From: NBLH01 sp050296515
GTDB lineage: Bacteria; Bacteroidota; Bacteroidia; Bacteroidales; NBLH01
NCBI GenBank assembly: GCA_050296515.1
Contig: JBNKRJ010000003.1
Span: 1-64,000 of the forward strand
Length of the DNA: 64,000 nt
Direction of reading: 5' to 3'
The notes beneath the pieces were generated by a model. That model saw nothing but the letters and a program-made list of their open reading frames with translations, was not told the origin of the DNA and searched no databases. Position numbers and translations under genes: made by a program. The first letter of the stretch is position 1, and every line of letters starts with the position of its first letter. Shown piece after piece: positions 45,324-57,701 of this stretch.

Positions 45324-46031
45324 ATGGACAGGAAATTAGAAGAAATATTAATCAGGGATCCTAAAAAGAACATTGCAACAATTGGCTTTTTTGAAAACTT
45401 TCCTGTTAAAAAATATTACTTTGAAGATGATTCGGTGTTGATCTATGGTGAAAGTGATAATTACTGGGCACATATAGTCAGCTCTTCAGAAAAGGAACTG
45501 CAAAGCCTTCTTAAAAAGCATTTTCGGAAAACAAATTACTATTACTCGATTGAAGATTGGATGATTCCACTTTTATTAAAACTTGGAAATGAAGACTGGG
45601 CGATGACAACTAACAGGTACATTTTGAATAATGATGTTACTGTTAGACAAAACAATTCCGAAATTGTTAAAGTTGATGCGTCCTTTGCCTCTTTTGTTCA
45701 TGAAAATTCTGATTACAAAAAGTACACATCGGTTGAATACATTAAGCAAAGATTAAATGCTGATATTTCGGCTGGGATCAAGGTTGCTCATCAGCTGGTT
45801 GCTTGGGGGTTTACTCATGATGATGGAGCTTTAGGATTTCTTCATGTGCTTCCTGAATATCGAAAAAGAGGTTATGCAAACGAAGTAGTATTATCATTAA
45901 TTCAGCAACGAAGAAGAGCTAATAAAACTGTGTTTTGCAATATTGTTCCTATAAATAGCATCGCAATAAATTTTGTCACCAGATTGGGCTTTCATTTTGA
46001 CAGAAAAGTGAGCTGGGTGAAATTAAAATAA
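45324..46031 (+). CDS. GNAT family acetyltransferase
   Basis: 235 residues. The N-terminal 120 residues are poorly conserved. The C-terminal GNAT domain (about 120-230) has LGFLHVLPEYRKRGYANEVVLSLI, whose R-K-R-G-Y-A loop binds the pyrophosphate of acetyl-CoA, and a final INFVTRLGFHFDRKVSWVKL. Cytosolic. The acceptor is unknown. The protein resembles N-acetyltransferases with a second, degenerate GNAT half, which I only infer from length. Confidence 0.85.
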   Translation: MDRKLEEILIRDPKKNIATIGFFENFPVKKYYFEDDSVLIYGESDNYWAHIVSSSEKELQSLLKKHFRKTNYYYSIEDWMIPLLLKLGNEDWAMTTNRYILNNDVTVRQNNSEIVKVDASFASFVHENSDYKKYTSVEYIKQRLNADISAGIKVAHQLVAWGFTHDDGALGFLHVLPEYRKRGYANEVVLSLIQQRRRANKTVFCNIVPINSIAINFVTRLGFHFDRKVSWVKLK

Positions 46032-46111
46032 AACTTTAAACAGGAAAATAATGACTTTGCAACGCAACTTTTAAACCTTGCAGACATACTCAAATAGCTG
46101 ATAATAATCAT

Positions 46112-46140
46112 TTTGATGGCCTGAAAACTTTCTAAATTTG
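46112..46140 (+). promoter_or_regulatory. Promoter of the NarX/NarL-like pair
   Basis: TTTG (46112-46115), 17-base spacer and TAAATTTG (46133-46140) match the Bacteroidota -33/-7 consensus. Transcription would start near 46147, about 14 bases before the ATG at 46161. Confidence 0.7.
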
Positions 46141-46160
46141 TAAAGTAAAGTGAATGGACC

Positions 46161-47960
46161 ATGCGAATTTCAATTACAAAAAAGCTGATAATTTACTCCT
46201 TAGCTCTAGGGTTATCGTCAACAAGTATAATTGGAGTTTACACCTATATCAGAATAAAAGATGCTTTACTGTCCAGAACTTTTGATCAGCTTATTTCAAT
46301 CAGAAACGAAAAAACGAAAAGGATTGAAAGCTTCTTTAATGAGCGGAGCAAAGATTTACAGAACCTTATAAACTTTGAAGACGTAAAAAAGTTAGTCAAA
46401 CTGCTTAATTCCGAAAACTATTATGCCGAAAACCAAAATAAGGACAGGCTTGAGTCAGTTTATAATGATTATATTGCTGGATATTTGCAGGCAAACAATT
46501 TTTACGAAAAGTTAATTCTTTGTAATTCAGCCAACAAAACATTTCAATTTGATGTTAAAAATAAAACGCTTCTTTTCAATAAAGTTGATGCTTTAGACAG
46601 ATCTCTTTTGAATGAAATTTTAACAGATAACATTAAAACCGATTCATTGTTGCTATTTGAAAAAAAACCAATTGAGAATCAAACCAATCCAACCTTAATT
46701 ATAGCCGATAAAACGCCTGATAATAATGGAGGTGTTGTTGTTGTAATGCTGGAAGTTTCAATGAAACCTATTGACCAGATTATGTTTGAAGACAATCCTC
46801 AAAATGGCTTGGGAGAAACCGGCGAGGCCTATATTGTAGGTGAAGATTTGTTAATGCGAAGCAGTTCAAGGTTTCAGAAAAATTCAGTTTACAGTACGGT
46901 TGTTAATACAGAAGCGGTTCAATTAGCTTTTAACGATACTATTGGTAAAAAAAAGATAATTGATTATCGTAATGTGCTCGTATTGAGTTCTTTTGGACGC
47001 ATACAACACGGAAGAATTAATTGGGCAATTTTAGCTGAAATTGATTATACAGAAGCCATAGTTCCAATAAAAGAAATACGGGGAAGCATTTTCTATCTAC
47101 TAATAATTATTGGACTTTTTATGTTAGGTGTAATTGCTGTAGTTTCTAACATGATTGCAGCACCAATAAAAAAGCTAAGGCAGGTAACTGATAAAATCAC
47201 ACTGGGTGAGTATGGTCAAACCCTTGATTTAGATATCAATGACGAGATTGGAGATTTAATTCATGCATTTAATGAAATGACCTCCAGATTAAAGCTTCAG
47301 TCAGAAAAACTTGAAGAACAAAAGTTATTAAGTCTTCAGTCCCTTATTGATGGTCAGGAAATTGAACGCCAAAGGTTATCAAGGGAACTTCATGATGGGT
47401 TGGCTCAACTAATACTGGCAATAAAAATGAGAACGGAGAGGGCCCTTAACGTTCACCCGGATGTAGCGCAACAAATCATTAAAGACTCAAAAGAATTATT
47501 AAGTCAAACTCTAGCCGAAATTCGAAATATTTCTAATAATTTGATGCCTGCTGTTCTTACTAATTTTGGTCTTAAGCAAGCATTAATGAACCTTGTGAAT
47601 GAAACCGAAAAGATCCAAAAATTTTCTATCTACTATAGTTGTAAAAGTGAATTACTAATTAATAATAAAAAAATCGAAACATATATTTACAGAATCATTC
47701 AGGAAGCATTTAACAACATAGTAAAACACGCTAATGCCAAGAAGGTAGAACTTGTTATCATGCTCAAAAATAGTCAGTTAGATATATGTGTTTCTGATGA
47801 TGGCGAAGGCTTTGATGCAGGTAATGGTCATCTGAATTCAGGTAATGGAATTTCAAATATGAAAGAAAGAGTTTCGTTATTAGGTGGTAAATTTAAACTT
47901 ACAAGTAAGTCTGGAAACGGAACAAAATTAGATATATCAATACCATTTAATCATGAGTAG
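46161..47960 (+). CDS. Sensor histidine kinase, NarX-type with HAMP domain
   Basis: 599 residues. First membrane helix at about 8-28, a large periplasmic sensor (about 30-310), second helix (about 312-333), HAMP domain (about 333-385: APIKKLRQVTDKITLGEYG...DEIGDLIHAFNEM), a short coiled coil, then HisKA_3 with His411 in LSRELHDGLAQL and a HATPase domain (IIQEAFNNIVKHANAKKVEL, VSDDGEGFD, NGISNMKERVSLLGGKF). Partner regulator follows with 8 bases overlap. The sensed signal is unknown; a nitrogen link is suggested only by the amt gene downstream. Confidence 0.93.
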   Translation: MRISITKKLIIYSLALGLSSTSIIGVYTYIRIKDALLSRTFDQLISIRNEKTKRIESFFNERSKDLQNLINFEDVKKLVKLLNSENYYAENQNKDRLESVYNDYIAGYLQANNFYEKLILCNSANKTFQFDVKNKTLLFNKVDALDRSLLNEILTDNIKTDSLLLFEKKPIENQTNPTLIIADKTPDNNGGVVVVMLEVSMKPIDQIMFEDNPQNGLGETGEAYIVGEDLLMRSSSRFQKNSVYSTVVNTEAVQLAFNDTIGKKKIIDYRNVLVLSSFGRIQHGRINWAILAEIDYTEAIVPIKEIRGSIFYLLIIIGLFMLGVIAVVSNMIAAPIKKLRQVTDKITLGEYGQTLDLDINDEIGDLIHAFNEMTSRLKLQSEKLEEQKLLSLQSLIDGQEIERQRLSRELHDGLAQLILAIKMRTERALNVHPDVAQQIIKDSKELLSQTLAEIRNISNNLMPAVLTNFGLKQALMNLVNETEKIQKFSIYYSCKSELLINNKKIETYIYRIIQEAFNNIVKHANAKKVELVIMLKNSQLDICVSDDGEGFDAGNGHLNSGNGISNMKERVSLLGGKFKLTSKSGNGTKLDISIPFNHE

Positions 47961-48603
47961 TTTACGCATAATATTAGCCGACGATCATCACTTATTTCGA
48001 GATGGAATAAAGTCGTTATTAATGGATGAAGAATCCATTGAAATTGTAGGAGAAGTTTCGAGTGGAGTCGAGTTGTTAGAATTACTCAAAGAGGTTTCAA
48101 CAGATTTAATCATCTCTGATATAAGCATGCCCAAAATGAATGGTATTGAAGCATGTCGGATTATAAAGCAAGATTATCCTGATATTAAATTCCTTATCCT
48201 ATCAATGCATAATAATGAGGAATTCATTAAAGAGGCTATTTCTATGGGTGCAAACGGATACCTCCCAAAAGACATTTCTCGGGAAGAATTGCTGAAAGGG
48301 ATATTTGCCATCAAAAATGGACAGGATTATTTTAGTGAGGAGGTTTCAAAAACCATTATGCAAAGCTTTATTCAAAAGGTAAAGCATGAAGATGAGAAGA
48401 AAGAAGAATGCCTGACAAAACGAGAAATTGAAATTCTAAAATATGTTTCAGAAGGGTATATCAATAAGGAAATCGCTGATTTACTAAGCATAAGCATTCG
48501 AACTGTTGATTCACATAAAAATAACATTATGAACAAGCTAAAGCTAAAATCATCAATCGATATGGTTAAATATGCAATCAAAAACAACCTTGTAAAGCTT
48601 TAA
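47953..48603 (+). CDS. NarL/LuxR-family response regulator
   Basis: 216 residues. Receiver domain with phosphorylation site Asp56 in DLIISDISMPKMNG, acidic pocket DDHH (about 10-13) and K in YLPKDIS. A LuxR-type helix-turn-helix (about 155-210: LTKREIEILKYVSEGYINKEIADLLSISIRTVDSHKNNIMNKL) follows. Overlaps the kinase gene by 8 bases, so they form a two-component pair. Targets are not known; the phased array upstream of torF lies 107 bases after its stop and is a candidate. Confidence 0.95.
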   Translation: MSSLRIILADDHHLFRDGIKSLLMDEESIEIVGEVSSGVELLELLKEVSTDLIISDISMPKMNGIEACRIIKQDYPDIKFLILSMHNNEEFIKEAISMGANGYLPKDISREELLKGIFAIKNGQDYFSEEVSKTIMQSFIQKVKHEDEKKEECLTKREIEILKYVSEGYINKEIADLLSISIRTVDSHKNNIMNKLKLKSSIDMVKYAIKNNLVKL

Positions 48604-48709
48604 AATTTATCAACCCATTTAATCTTTTTCAATCATCACCTCTTGCTGTTAAACAGTATTTAGATAAGAAAATATTTGTCGTTTAAAACATCTGTCTGGT
48701 CGCTCCATC

Positions 48710-48748
48710 TCAATCTTCCATCAATCTTTATCAATTCCTTTCAATCTT
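48710..48748. promoter_or_regulatory. Phased TCAATCTT repeat array
   Basis: TCAATCTT starts at 48710, 48721 and 48741, with a partial TCAATTCC at 48731: steps of 11, 10 and 10 bases, one DNA turn each. It lies 128-166 bases upstream of the -7 box of torF. This looks like an iterated activator or repressor site. Confidence 0.55.
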
Positions 48749-48875
48749 ACAATAACCGATACTTTGTATCCAGGTAAATTACCTACTCTTCTAAGTAAAT
48801 TCTTCAGATCTGCTTCCAAATTTCCCTTATTAAAAATCAGCGAAAACCTCTATTTTCTAATCATCAGGTGTATTC

Positions 48876-48883
48876 TAGCTTTG
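48876..48883 (+). promoter_or_regulatory. -7 box of the porin-amt operon
   Basis: TAGCTTTG fits TANNTTTG. A -33 TTTG is missing, which suggests an activated promoter. The porin ATG lies at 48919, 36 bases after the end of the box. Confidence 0.55.
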
Positions 48884-48918
48884 TTGATGAATTTTAGATA
48901 ACCTAATTACTTAATTTT

Positions 48919-49731
48919 ATGAAAAGAATATTAAAAATTGCGATTTGCTTAAGTTTCCTGTGCTTAAGTTTTGCAGGTTTTGCTCAGGATTCGACTAAAA
49001 CCTCAAATGTAAATTTTGATTTTGGAGCTGATCTTGTTAGCCGTTATGTTTGGAGAGGAACCCAGTTTGGTGGCTCATCTCCGGCTTTGCAACCTGGAGC
49101 TTCAATTGGGATTGGCGGACTTGAAATTGGTGCATGGGGATCTTATTCTATGGGTGGTGTAAATCCTGCTCAGGAGTTTGATTTATATGTTAGTTACACC
49201 TTTGCTGACATGATTACTGTTACTCTTAACGATTATTTCTTTCCTGTAGAAGGTGATGATTACAAATATTTTAATTACAAGGAAAAAGAAACCAGTCATA
49301 TTCTTGAGGCGGCAGTTAGCTTTAACGGTACCGAAAACTTTCCCGTCTCACTATTGTTAGCTATGAATTTTTATGGTGCTGATAACAAAAAGATCAATGA
49401 TGATCCAAGCAGTCCTGAATTTAACCAGGAAGACGGTATTCAATATTCAAGCTATGTAGAAATTGGATACTCCACCACAATAAATGAAGTAGGTATTGAT
49501 GCATTTATGGGATTTGCTTTAAATAATCCTAAAAAAGCAGATCCTGACTTAGGCCTTGGTTATGTGGGAGAAATAGGTCTTTATGGCGATAGTTTTGGCG
49601 TTGTTAATCTTGGTCTAACTGCTTCGAAAGAAGTAAAAATTACTGATAAATATAGTTTGCCTTTATCGGCATCTATTATAACCAATCCTCAGGCAGAAAA
49701 AGTCTATTTCGTGTTTGGGATTACCTTTTAA
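48919..49731 (+). CDS. TorF-type outer-membrane porin
   Basis: 270 residues with a signal peptide (MKRILKIAICLSFLCLSFAGFAQ). The SRYVWRGTQFGGSSPALQPG segment at about 36-55 is the TorF family signature, and alternating aromatic strands continue to the C-terminal VFGITF, typical of an outer-membrane barrel. It precedes the ammonium transporter by 25 bases and probably lets small nitrogenous solutes in; that specific link is inferred from its partner gene. Confidence 0.85.
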   Translation: MKRILKIAICLSFLCLSFAGFAQDSTKTSNVNFDFGADLVSRYVWRGTQFGGSSPALQPGASIGIGGLEIGAWGSYSMGGVNPAQEFDLYVSYTFADMITVTLNDYFFPVEGDDYKYFNYKEKETSHILEAAVSFNGTENFPVSLLLAMNFYGADNKKINDDPSSPEFNQEDGIQYSSYVEIGYSTTINEVGIDAFMGFALNNPKKADPDLGLGYVGEIGLYGDSFGVVNLGLTASKEVKITDKYSLPLSASIITNPQAEKVYFVFGITF

Positions 49732-49756
49732 TTCAATTACTTTCAAATTAAATACT

Positions 49757-50974
49757 ATGTTTGATACAGGTACATCTGCGTTTATGGTCTTATGCACCAG
49801 TTTGGTGATGTTAATGACCCCCGGCTTGGCATTCTTTTATGGTGGACTAGCCGGAAAAAGAAACATTTTGGGCATTATGATGCAAACATTTGTTTCTTTA
49901 GGTATAACAACTGTTATGTGGGTAACTATTGGATACTCAATTTGTTTCAGTGGAGGCGAGGGCCAAATCATTGGCAATCTTGACCTGGTATTTTTGAACA
50001 ATATTCCTTTTGATCAGGCCTATAGTGGTGCTGACGGAATGTATCCAACCTTTATCTTTATTGCTTATCAAATGATGTTTGCAATTATCACACCAGCGCT
50101 TATTACTGGTGCTTTTGTAAACCGTGTAACATTTAAGGCTTATCTTATTTTCCTTGTACTTTGGCAATTGTTTGTTTATTATCCTTTCGTTCACATGATT
50201 TGGGGTGGTGGACTACTTGCTAAATGGGGTGTTCTTGACTTTGCTGGTGGTGTAGTTGTTCACGCAACAGCCGGTTTTGCTGCGCTTGCTTCGGTTATCT
50301 ATGTCGGAAAACGAAGAGACCGACAGTCACCTCCAAACAGTATTCCATTGGTAGCCATTGGTACAGGTCTACTTTGGTTCGGATGGTACGGATTTAATGC
50401 CGGTAGTGAGCTAAAAGTTGATGCCGTTACCACATTAGCGTTTTTAAATACTGACGTTGCAGCATCATTTGCAGCCATCACTTGGTTGATAATTGAATGG
50501 TCGCGTGAAGGAAAACCTAAGTTTGTAGGACTTTTAACTGGTGCGGTAGCTGGTCTTGCAACTATTACTCCGGCTGCAGGTTTTGTTCCATTATGGGCAG
50601 CTATGATCATTGGAATTGCCGCTGGTGCACTGTGCTACGTTGCAGTTCAGTTTAAAAACAAATTAGGCTGGGACGATGCTCTTGATGTTTGGGGTGTTCA
50701 CGGCATGGGTGGTGTTTTCGGAACCATTTGTCTTGGAATTTTTGCCTCTACAACAGTAAATACTCAGGCTGGATTAATCGAAGGAGATGCTGGTTTCTTC
50801 TTTAAAGAAGTTGTGGCTGTTCTTGTAGGTGCCGTTTATGCATTTGCGTTTACATATCTTATGCTGGCAGTTATTAATTACATAACTAAAGTGAAAGTTA
50901 CAGTAGAAATTGAAGATTCAGGATTGGATCAATCGCTTCATGGTGAGAAAGCTTATGACGAAGGTGCTCTTTAA
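49757..50974 (+). CDS. amt: Ammonium transporter (Amt family)
   Basis: 405 residues from the ATG at 49757, 25 bases after the porin. The earlier ATG at 49715 lies inside the porin. About eleven membrane helices are seen. Family marks are LMTPGLAFFYGGLAGKRN, GGVVVHATAGFAALASV with the first pore histidine and DVWGVHGMGGVFGTICLGIFA with the second. It moves ammonium across the inner membrane. The usual GlnK/PII gene does not follow; an intrinsic terminator does. Confidence 0.95.
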   Translation: MFDTGTSAFMVLCTSLVMLMTPGLAFFYGGLAGKRNILGIMMQTFVSLGITTVMWVTIGYSICFSGGEGQIIGNLDLVFLNNIPFDQAYSGADGMYPTFIFIAYQMMFAIITPALITGAFVNRVTFKAYLIFLVLWQLFVYYPFVHMIWGGGLLAKWGVLDFAGGVVVHATAGFAALASVIYVGKRRDRQSPPNSIPLVAIGTGLLWFGWYGFNAGSELKVDAVTTLAFLNTDVAASFAAITWLIIEWSREGKPKFVGLLTGAVAGLATITPAAGFVPLWAAMIIGIAAGALCYVAVQFKNKLGWDDALDVWGVHGMGGVFGTICLGIFASTTVNTQAGLIEGDAGFFFKEVVAVLVGAVYAFAFTYLMLAVINYITKVKVTVEIEDSGLDQSLHGEKAYDEGAL

Positions 50975-51004
50975 AGCTTAATCATTCAAAATTATTACAT
51001 GAAG

Positions 51005-51032
51005 TCCCGGGCAAGTTGTCCGGGATTTTTTG
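51005..51032 (+). terminator. Terminator after amt
   Basis: TCCCGG (51005-51010) pairs with CCGGGA (51020-51025), extended by a wobble and a C-G pair; a T-run (51026-51031) follows. Confidence 0.85.
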
Positions 51033-51140
51033 TAAATGCATTTGTACTATCCATCAAATACTCATTTCTGATCAAAACTGCTCGTTTTAAAATCTGAATA
51101 ATTTTGCCATATTTGCAGAAACCTAACTTACTATATCATT

Positions 51141-54503
<3,363 letters not shown>

Positions 54504-54531
54504 ATTTTTTTGTACATACTGTATAAGAATT

Positions 54532-54567
54532 AAGGCGTAAAATGGTTTTAGAACTGTTTTGCGCCTT
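54532..54567 (+). terminator. Terminator after icmF
   Basis: AAGGCGTAAAA (54532-54542) pairs with TTTTGCGCCTT (54557-54567) apart from one wobble; loop of 14. A T-rich stretch precedes it rather than follows it closely. Confidence 0.65.
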
Positions 54568-54684
54568 TCGCTTAACTTGGGGTGTTCCTATCAGAACTTT
54601 TTTTTATTATTCCGGTATAATTTCATAGATTTAGCCATTATTTTGGCTGTTTTTCGAAAACAAAGGCAAATAACACAACAAAAA

Positions 54685-54912
54685 ATGAAACGACTTTTAG
54701 CAAACATAGGTGGCTTTTTGGCCATTTCAGGAATTATATCAACCATCCTATATTTAATTGATTATGAGGTTTCTATTCTTAACTGGATTAATTCAGGCGG
54801 ACCTATGCTTGGATGGGTTATACGTATAGGGCTTATTGTAATCGGTGTTTTATTGTTTTTTTTGGTTGGCAAAAGTTCTGAAGATGACACATTTGCTGAG
54901 GAGGATAAATAA
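54685..54912 (+). CDS. Small two-helix membrane protein
   Basis: 75 residues from the ATG at 54685, behind AACAAAAA; an earlier ATG at 54559 lies in the terminator tail of icmF. Helices at about 5-25 and 40-62 and an acidic tail (SSEDDTFAEEDK). No family recognised. Confidence 0.7.
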   Translation: MKRLLANIGGFLAISGIISTILYLIDYEVSILNWINSGGPMLGWVIRIGLIVIGVLLFFLVGKSSEDDTFAEEDK

Positions 54913-55093
54913 TCAAATTACAAATTAACCATTAGAAACTGGAAATTTGTTTTTCAGTACTTAGCATTGAATGGCAAATAGAATAATTAGACCTTTGGAA
55001 GTTATTATGATTGAGTTTTGCAAAAAGTATAGTTTGCAATCAATAAGCTCTATTTTCAAACTATTCAAAAAGTTCAATTGTATAAAAAGACTT

Positions 55094-55156
55094 AAACCTG
55101 ACAGGCTTTAGTAGTTAATACTTTGCAATCAGCAAAAAGCAAACCTGACAGGTTTT
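55094..55156. repeat. Pair of AAACCTGACAGGTTT-type palindromes
   Basis: AAACCTGACAGGCTT at 55094-55108 and AAACCTGACAGGTTTT at 55141-55156. The second is a perfect 7-bp palindrome around one base. The core CCTGACAGG is also found at 59656-59664 and, in reverse, at 20354-20362. Confidence 0.6.
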
Positions 55157-55170
55157 AATAAGTCAGTTAT

Positions 55171-55746
55171 TTAGTATAATCTTTCGTCTCTTTCAAAATA
55201 CGCTTGTGGATGCGCACATGCTGGACATTCTTTTGGTGCTTTGTCACTTTCGTGCAAGAAACCACAGTTTCTACATTTCCAGATTATTTTACCGTCTTTT
55301 TTGAATACTTTTCCTGCTTCCAGGTTATCATATAGTGTACGATATCTTTCTTCATGAGCTTTTTCAACTTTTGCAATCATTCTAAAAGCGTTTGCGACTT
55401 GTTTAAAGCCTTCTTCTTCTGCAATTTTAGCAAATTCCGGGTATAATTCGGTCCACTCTTCGTTTTCGCCATCAGCAGCAGCTTTTAGATTTTCCAAAGT
55501 GGTTCCAATAACTCCTGCAGGATAACTTGCAGTGATTTCGCACATGCCGCCTTCTAAAAACTTAAAGAAAATTTTTGCATGTTCTTTTTCGTTTAATGCA
55601 GTTTCATCAAAAATAGCTGCTATTTGTTCCAAACCTTCTTTTTTAGCTTGTTTTGCAAAATAATCGTAACGCATACGTGCCTGCGATTCGCCTGCAAAAG
55701 CTTTAAGCAAGTTCTGTTCAGTTTTTGTGCCTTTTAAACTACTCAT
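55171..55746 (-). CDS. rbr: Rubrerythrin
   Basis: 191 residues, full length. The N-terminal ferritin-like domain (about 1-145) holds the di-iron ligands in AFAGESQARMRYDYFA, NEKEHAKIFFKFLEGG and VEKAHEERYRTL. The C-terminal rubredoxin-like domain has CRNCGF and CPACAH (about 158-178). It reduces hydrogen peroxide in the cytosol and fits a microaerophilic or anaerobic lifestyle. It stands alone, 190 bases from the recA terminator. Confidence 0.95.
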   Translation of the reverse strand: MSSLKGTKTEQNLLKAFAGESQARMRYDYFAKQAKKEGLEQIAAIFDETALNEKEHAKIFFKFLEGGMCEITASYPAGVIGTTLENLKAAADGENEEWTELYPEFAKIAEEEGFKQVANAFRMIAKVEKAHEERYRTLYDNLEAGKVFKKDGKIIWKCRNCGFLHESDKAPKECPACAHPQAYFERDERLY

Positions 55747-55935
55747 AATAATTTAATATTTAATGGTTTATAACTTAAATTGAATTTTAAAAGAGTCTCT
55801 AAATTAGGGAAATAATCATCTTGAATGAATTTAAATAAGAACTTAGAAATTAGAGTTTCCATAATCTAAACCGGTGTTGATTCATTAGTAAAATATACTA
55901 AGTTTTAATTTCAAATAACTAATTTCCAGAAAAGA

Positions 55936-55966
55936 AAAACCCGATCTGATCGCTCAAACCGGGCTT
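55936..55966 (-). terminator. recA terminator
   Basis: On the minus strand AAGCCCG pairs with CGGGTTT, followed by a T-rich tail. It lies 22 bases after the recA stop. Confidence 0.8.
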
Positions 55967-55987
55967 ATTCATTATTAGTGAAGTATA

Positions 55988-57001
55988 TTATTTAGCCAAG
56001 GCCTCTCGAATTTTTTGATTCAATTCTTCTGCTAACTCTGGGTTGTCTTTTATTAATGACTTAACCGCTTCACGGCCCTGACCTAATTTAGTTTCTCCGT
56101 AGCTAAACCACGAACCACTTTTCTTAATGATTTCCTTTTCAACGCCAAGGTCAATAATTTCCCCGGTTTTTGAAATACCTTCGCCATACATCAGGTCAAA
56201 TTCAGCCTTTTTAAATGGAGGAGCTACTTTGTTTTTTACAATTTTGACCCTGGTGCGGTTTCCTTTTACATCTTCGCCATCTTTAATACTACCTATACGA
56301 CGTACATCAACCCTTACCGAAGCATAAAACTTTAATGCATTACCACCAGTTGTTGTTTCAGGGTTGCCAAACATTACACCAATTTTTTCTCGCAACTGGT
56401 TAATGAATATTACGCAAGTATTTGTTTTACTGATGGTTGCAGTCAGTTTTCTTAAGGCTTGTGACATCAGTCTGGCTTGTAAGCCCATTTTGGAATCACC
56501 CATTTCGCCTTCAATCTCCGCTTTTGGAGTCAAGGCTGCAACTGAGTCAATTACAATAATATCAATAGCTCCTGAGCGAATTAAATGATCTGCAATTTCC
56601 AGAGCTTGTTCTCCATTATCAGGTTGTGAAATCAACAAATTCTCAATATCTACGCCAAGTGCCTCAGCATAAAAACGATCAAAAGCATGCTCGGCATCAA
56701 TAAAAGCTGCAATGCCACCCTCGGCCTGGGCTTCGGCAATAGCATGAATGGCCAGTGTTGTTTTACCTGATGATTCAGGACCATATATTTCAATAATTCG
56801 CCCCCTTGGATAACCTCCTACGCCCAGTGCAACATCCAGTTCAATTGAACCACTTTTAATAGCAGGAATATCGACAACAACATCATCGCCCATTTTCATA
56901 ATGGTTCCCTTACCATAGTTTTTGTCAATCTTATCAAGTGTTACCTGAAGCGCTTTTAATTTCTCCTGCGCTAAGCTTTTTTCTTCTTTTTCCTTGGCCA
57001 T
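55988..57001 (-). CDS. recA: Recombinase RecA
   Basis: 337 residues, normal length. ATP-binding GPESSGKT (74-81), IDAEHAFD, VIDSVAALTPKAEIEGEMGDS with the L1/L2 DNA-binding loops (GNPETTTGGNALKFYASVRVDVRR). Central to homologous recombination and SOS repair. On the minus strand, 73 bases downstream of a Bcp-type peroxiredoxin gene. No SOS box is recognisable in the leader. Confidence 0.97.
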   Translation of the reverse strand: MAKEKEEKSLAQEKLKALQVTLDKIDKNYGKGTIMKMGDDVVVDIPAIKSGSIELDVALGVGGYPRGRIIEIYGPESSGKTTLAIHAIAEAQAEGGIAAFIDAEHAFDRFYAEALGVDIENLLISQPDNGEQALEIADHLIRSGAIDIIVIDSVAALTPKAEIEGEMGDSKMGLQARLMSQALRKLTATISKTNTCVIFINQLREKIGVMFGNPETTTGGNALKFYASVRVDVRRIGSIKDGEDVKGNRTRVKIVKNKVAPPFKKAEFDLMYGEGISKTGEIIDLGVEKEIIKKSGSWFSYGETKLGQGREAVKSLIKDNPELAEELNQKIREALAK

Positions 57002-57074
57002 TTTTTTCTTATTTGAACTTTGTATATTTGAAATTAAAAACTGGAATTTCTATCTAACCTCTAATTTCTAACTT

Positions 57075-57530
57075 CTAGTATCCCATTTCTTTTAAAATCT
57101 GGGCTGCATGCTCTTTTGTTTTTACCTTATTGATAATTTTTTCAATAATTCCATCTTCTGAAATAATAAATGTAGTTCTGAGAACACCCATGTATTTTTT
57201 CCCGTACATGTTTTTCTCACCCCAAACACCATAAGCATTTAGTACTTCTTTTTCAGTATCAGGAACTAAAGCAAACGGCAAATTGTGCTTGGTTTTAAAG
57301 TTCTCGTGACTTTTTTCAGAATCAGGGCTTACACCAATTACTTCAAAACCCTTTGCTTTCAAATCATCGTAATTGTCCCGTAAATCACACGATTCTGCAG
57401 TACAACCAGGAGTGTTATCCTTCGGATAAAAGTACAAAATCACCTTTTTTCCTTTAATATCTGATTTTTTTAATCCTGCTTTCTCAATTAAAAAGTCGGG
57501 TGCTTTATCACCTTCTTTTAAATGTGTCAT
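57075..57530 (-). CDS. bcp: Thioredoxin-dependent thiol peroxidase (Bcp type)
   Basis: 151 residues. Peroxiredoxin fold with the peroxidatic Cys43 and resolving Cys48 in PGCTAESCDLRDNY, and the preceding VILYFYPKDNTPGCT motif. It removes hydrogen peroxide and organic hydroperoxides in the cytosol. It lies 73 bases upstream of recA in the same direction. Confidence 0.95.
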   Translation of the reverse strand: MTHLKEGDKAPDFLIEKAGLKKSDIKGKKVILYFYPKDNTPGCTAESCDLRDNYDDLKAKGFEVIGVSPDSEKSHENFKTKHNLPFALVPDTEKEVLNAYGVWGEKNMYGKKYMGVLRTTFIISEDGIIEKIINKVKTKEHAAQILKEMGY

Positions 57531-57701
57531 TTTTACTTAGTTTTAAGTTTAGCATACAAATATACGTACATCAAACGCTTCTGCATACTAAAAAGTTCAC
57601 GATTTATTAACAAAATTGCAACATCGGTTAGTCACCAGCCATTGGACGCTGGTTTAGAGGTGAAAATGCCAAAATTTAATGATAAAAGACTTCTTTATAA
57701 A

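Larger units (their letters stand above)
48604..48918. other. Upstream region of torF-amt
   Basis: 315 bases. It contains a phased TCAATCTT array (48710-48748) and a -7 box TAGCTTTG (48876-48883). No gene or hairpin is seen. Confidence 0.6.

Noticed and set aside
49715..49757. ATG at 49715 as start of amt
   Set aside because: It lies inside the porin gene and adds 14 residues not typical of Amt proteins; the ATG at 49757 is cleaner.
51033..51140. Cobalamin riboswitch before icmF
   Set aside because: The spacer is too short and lacks B12-box-like or conserved stem motifs.
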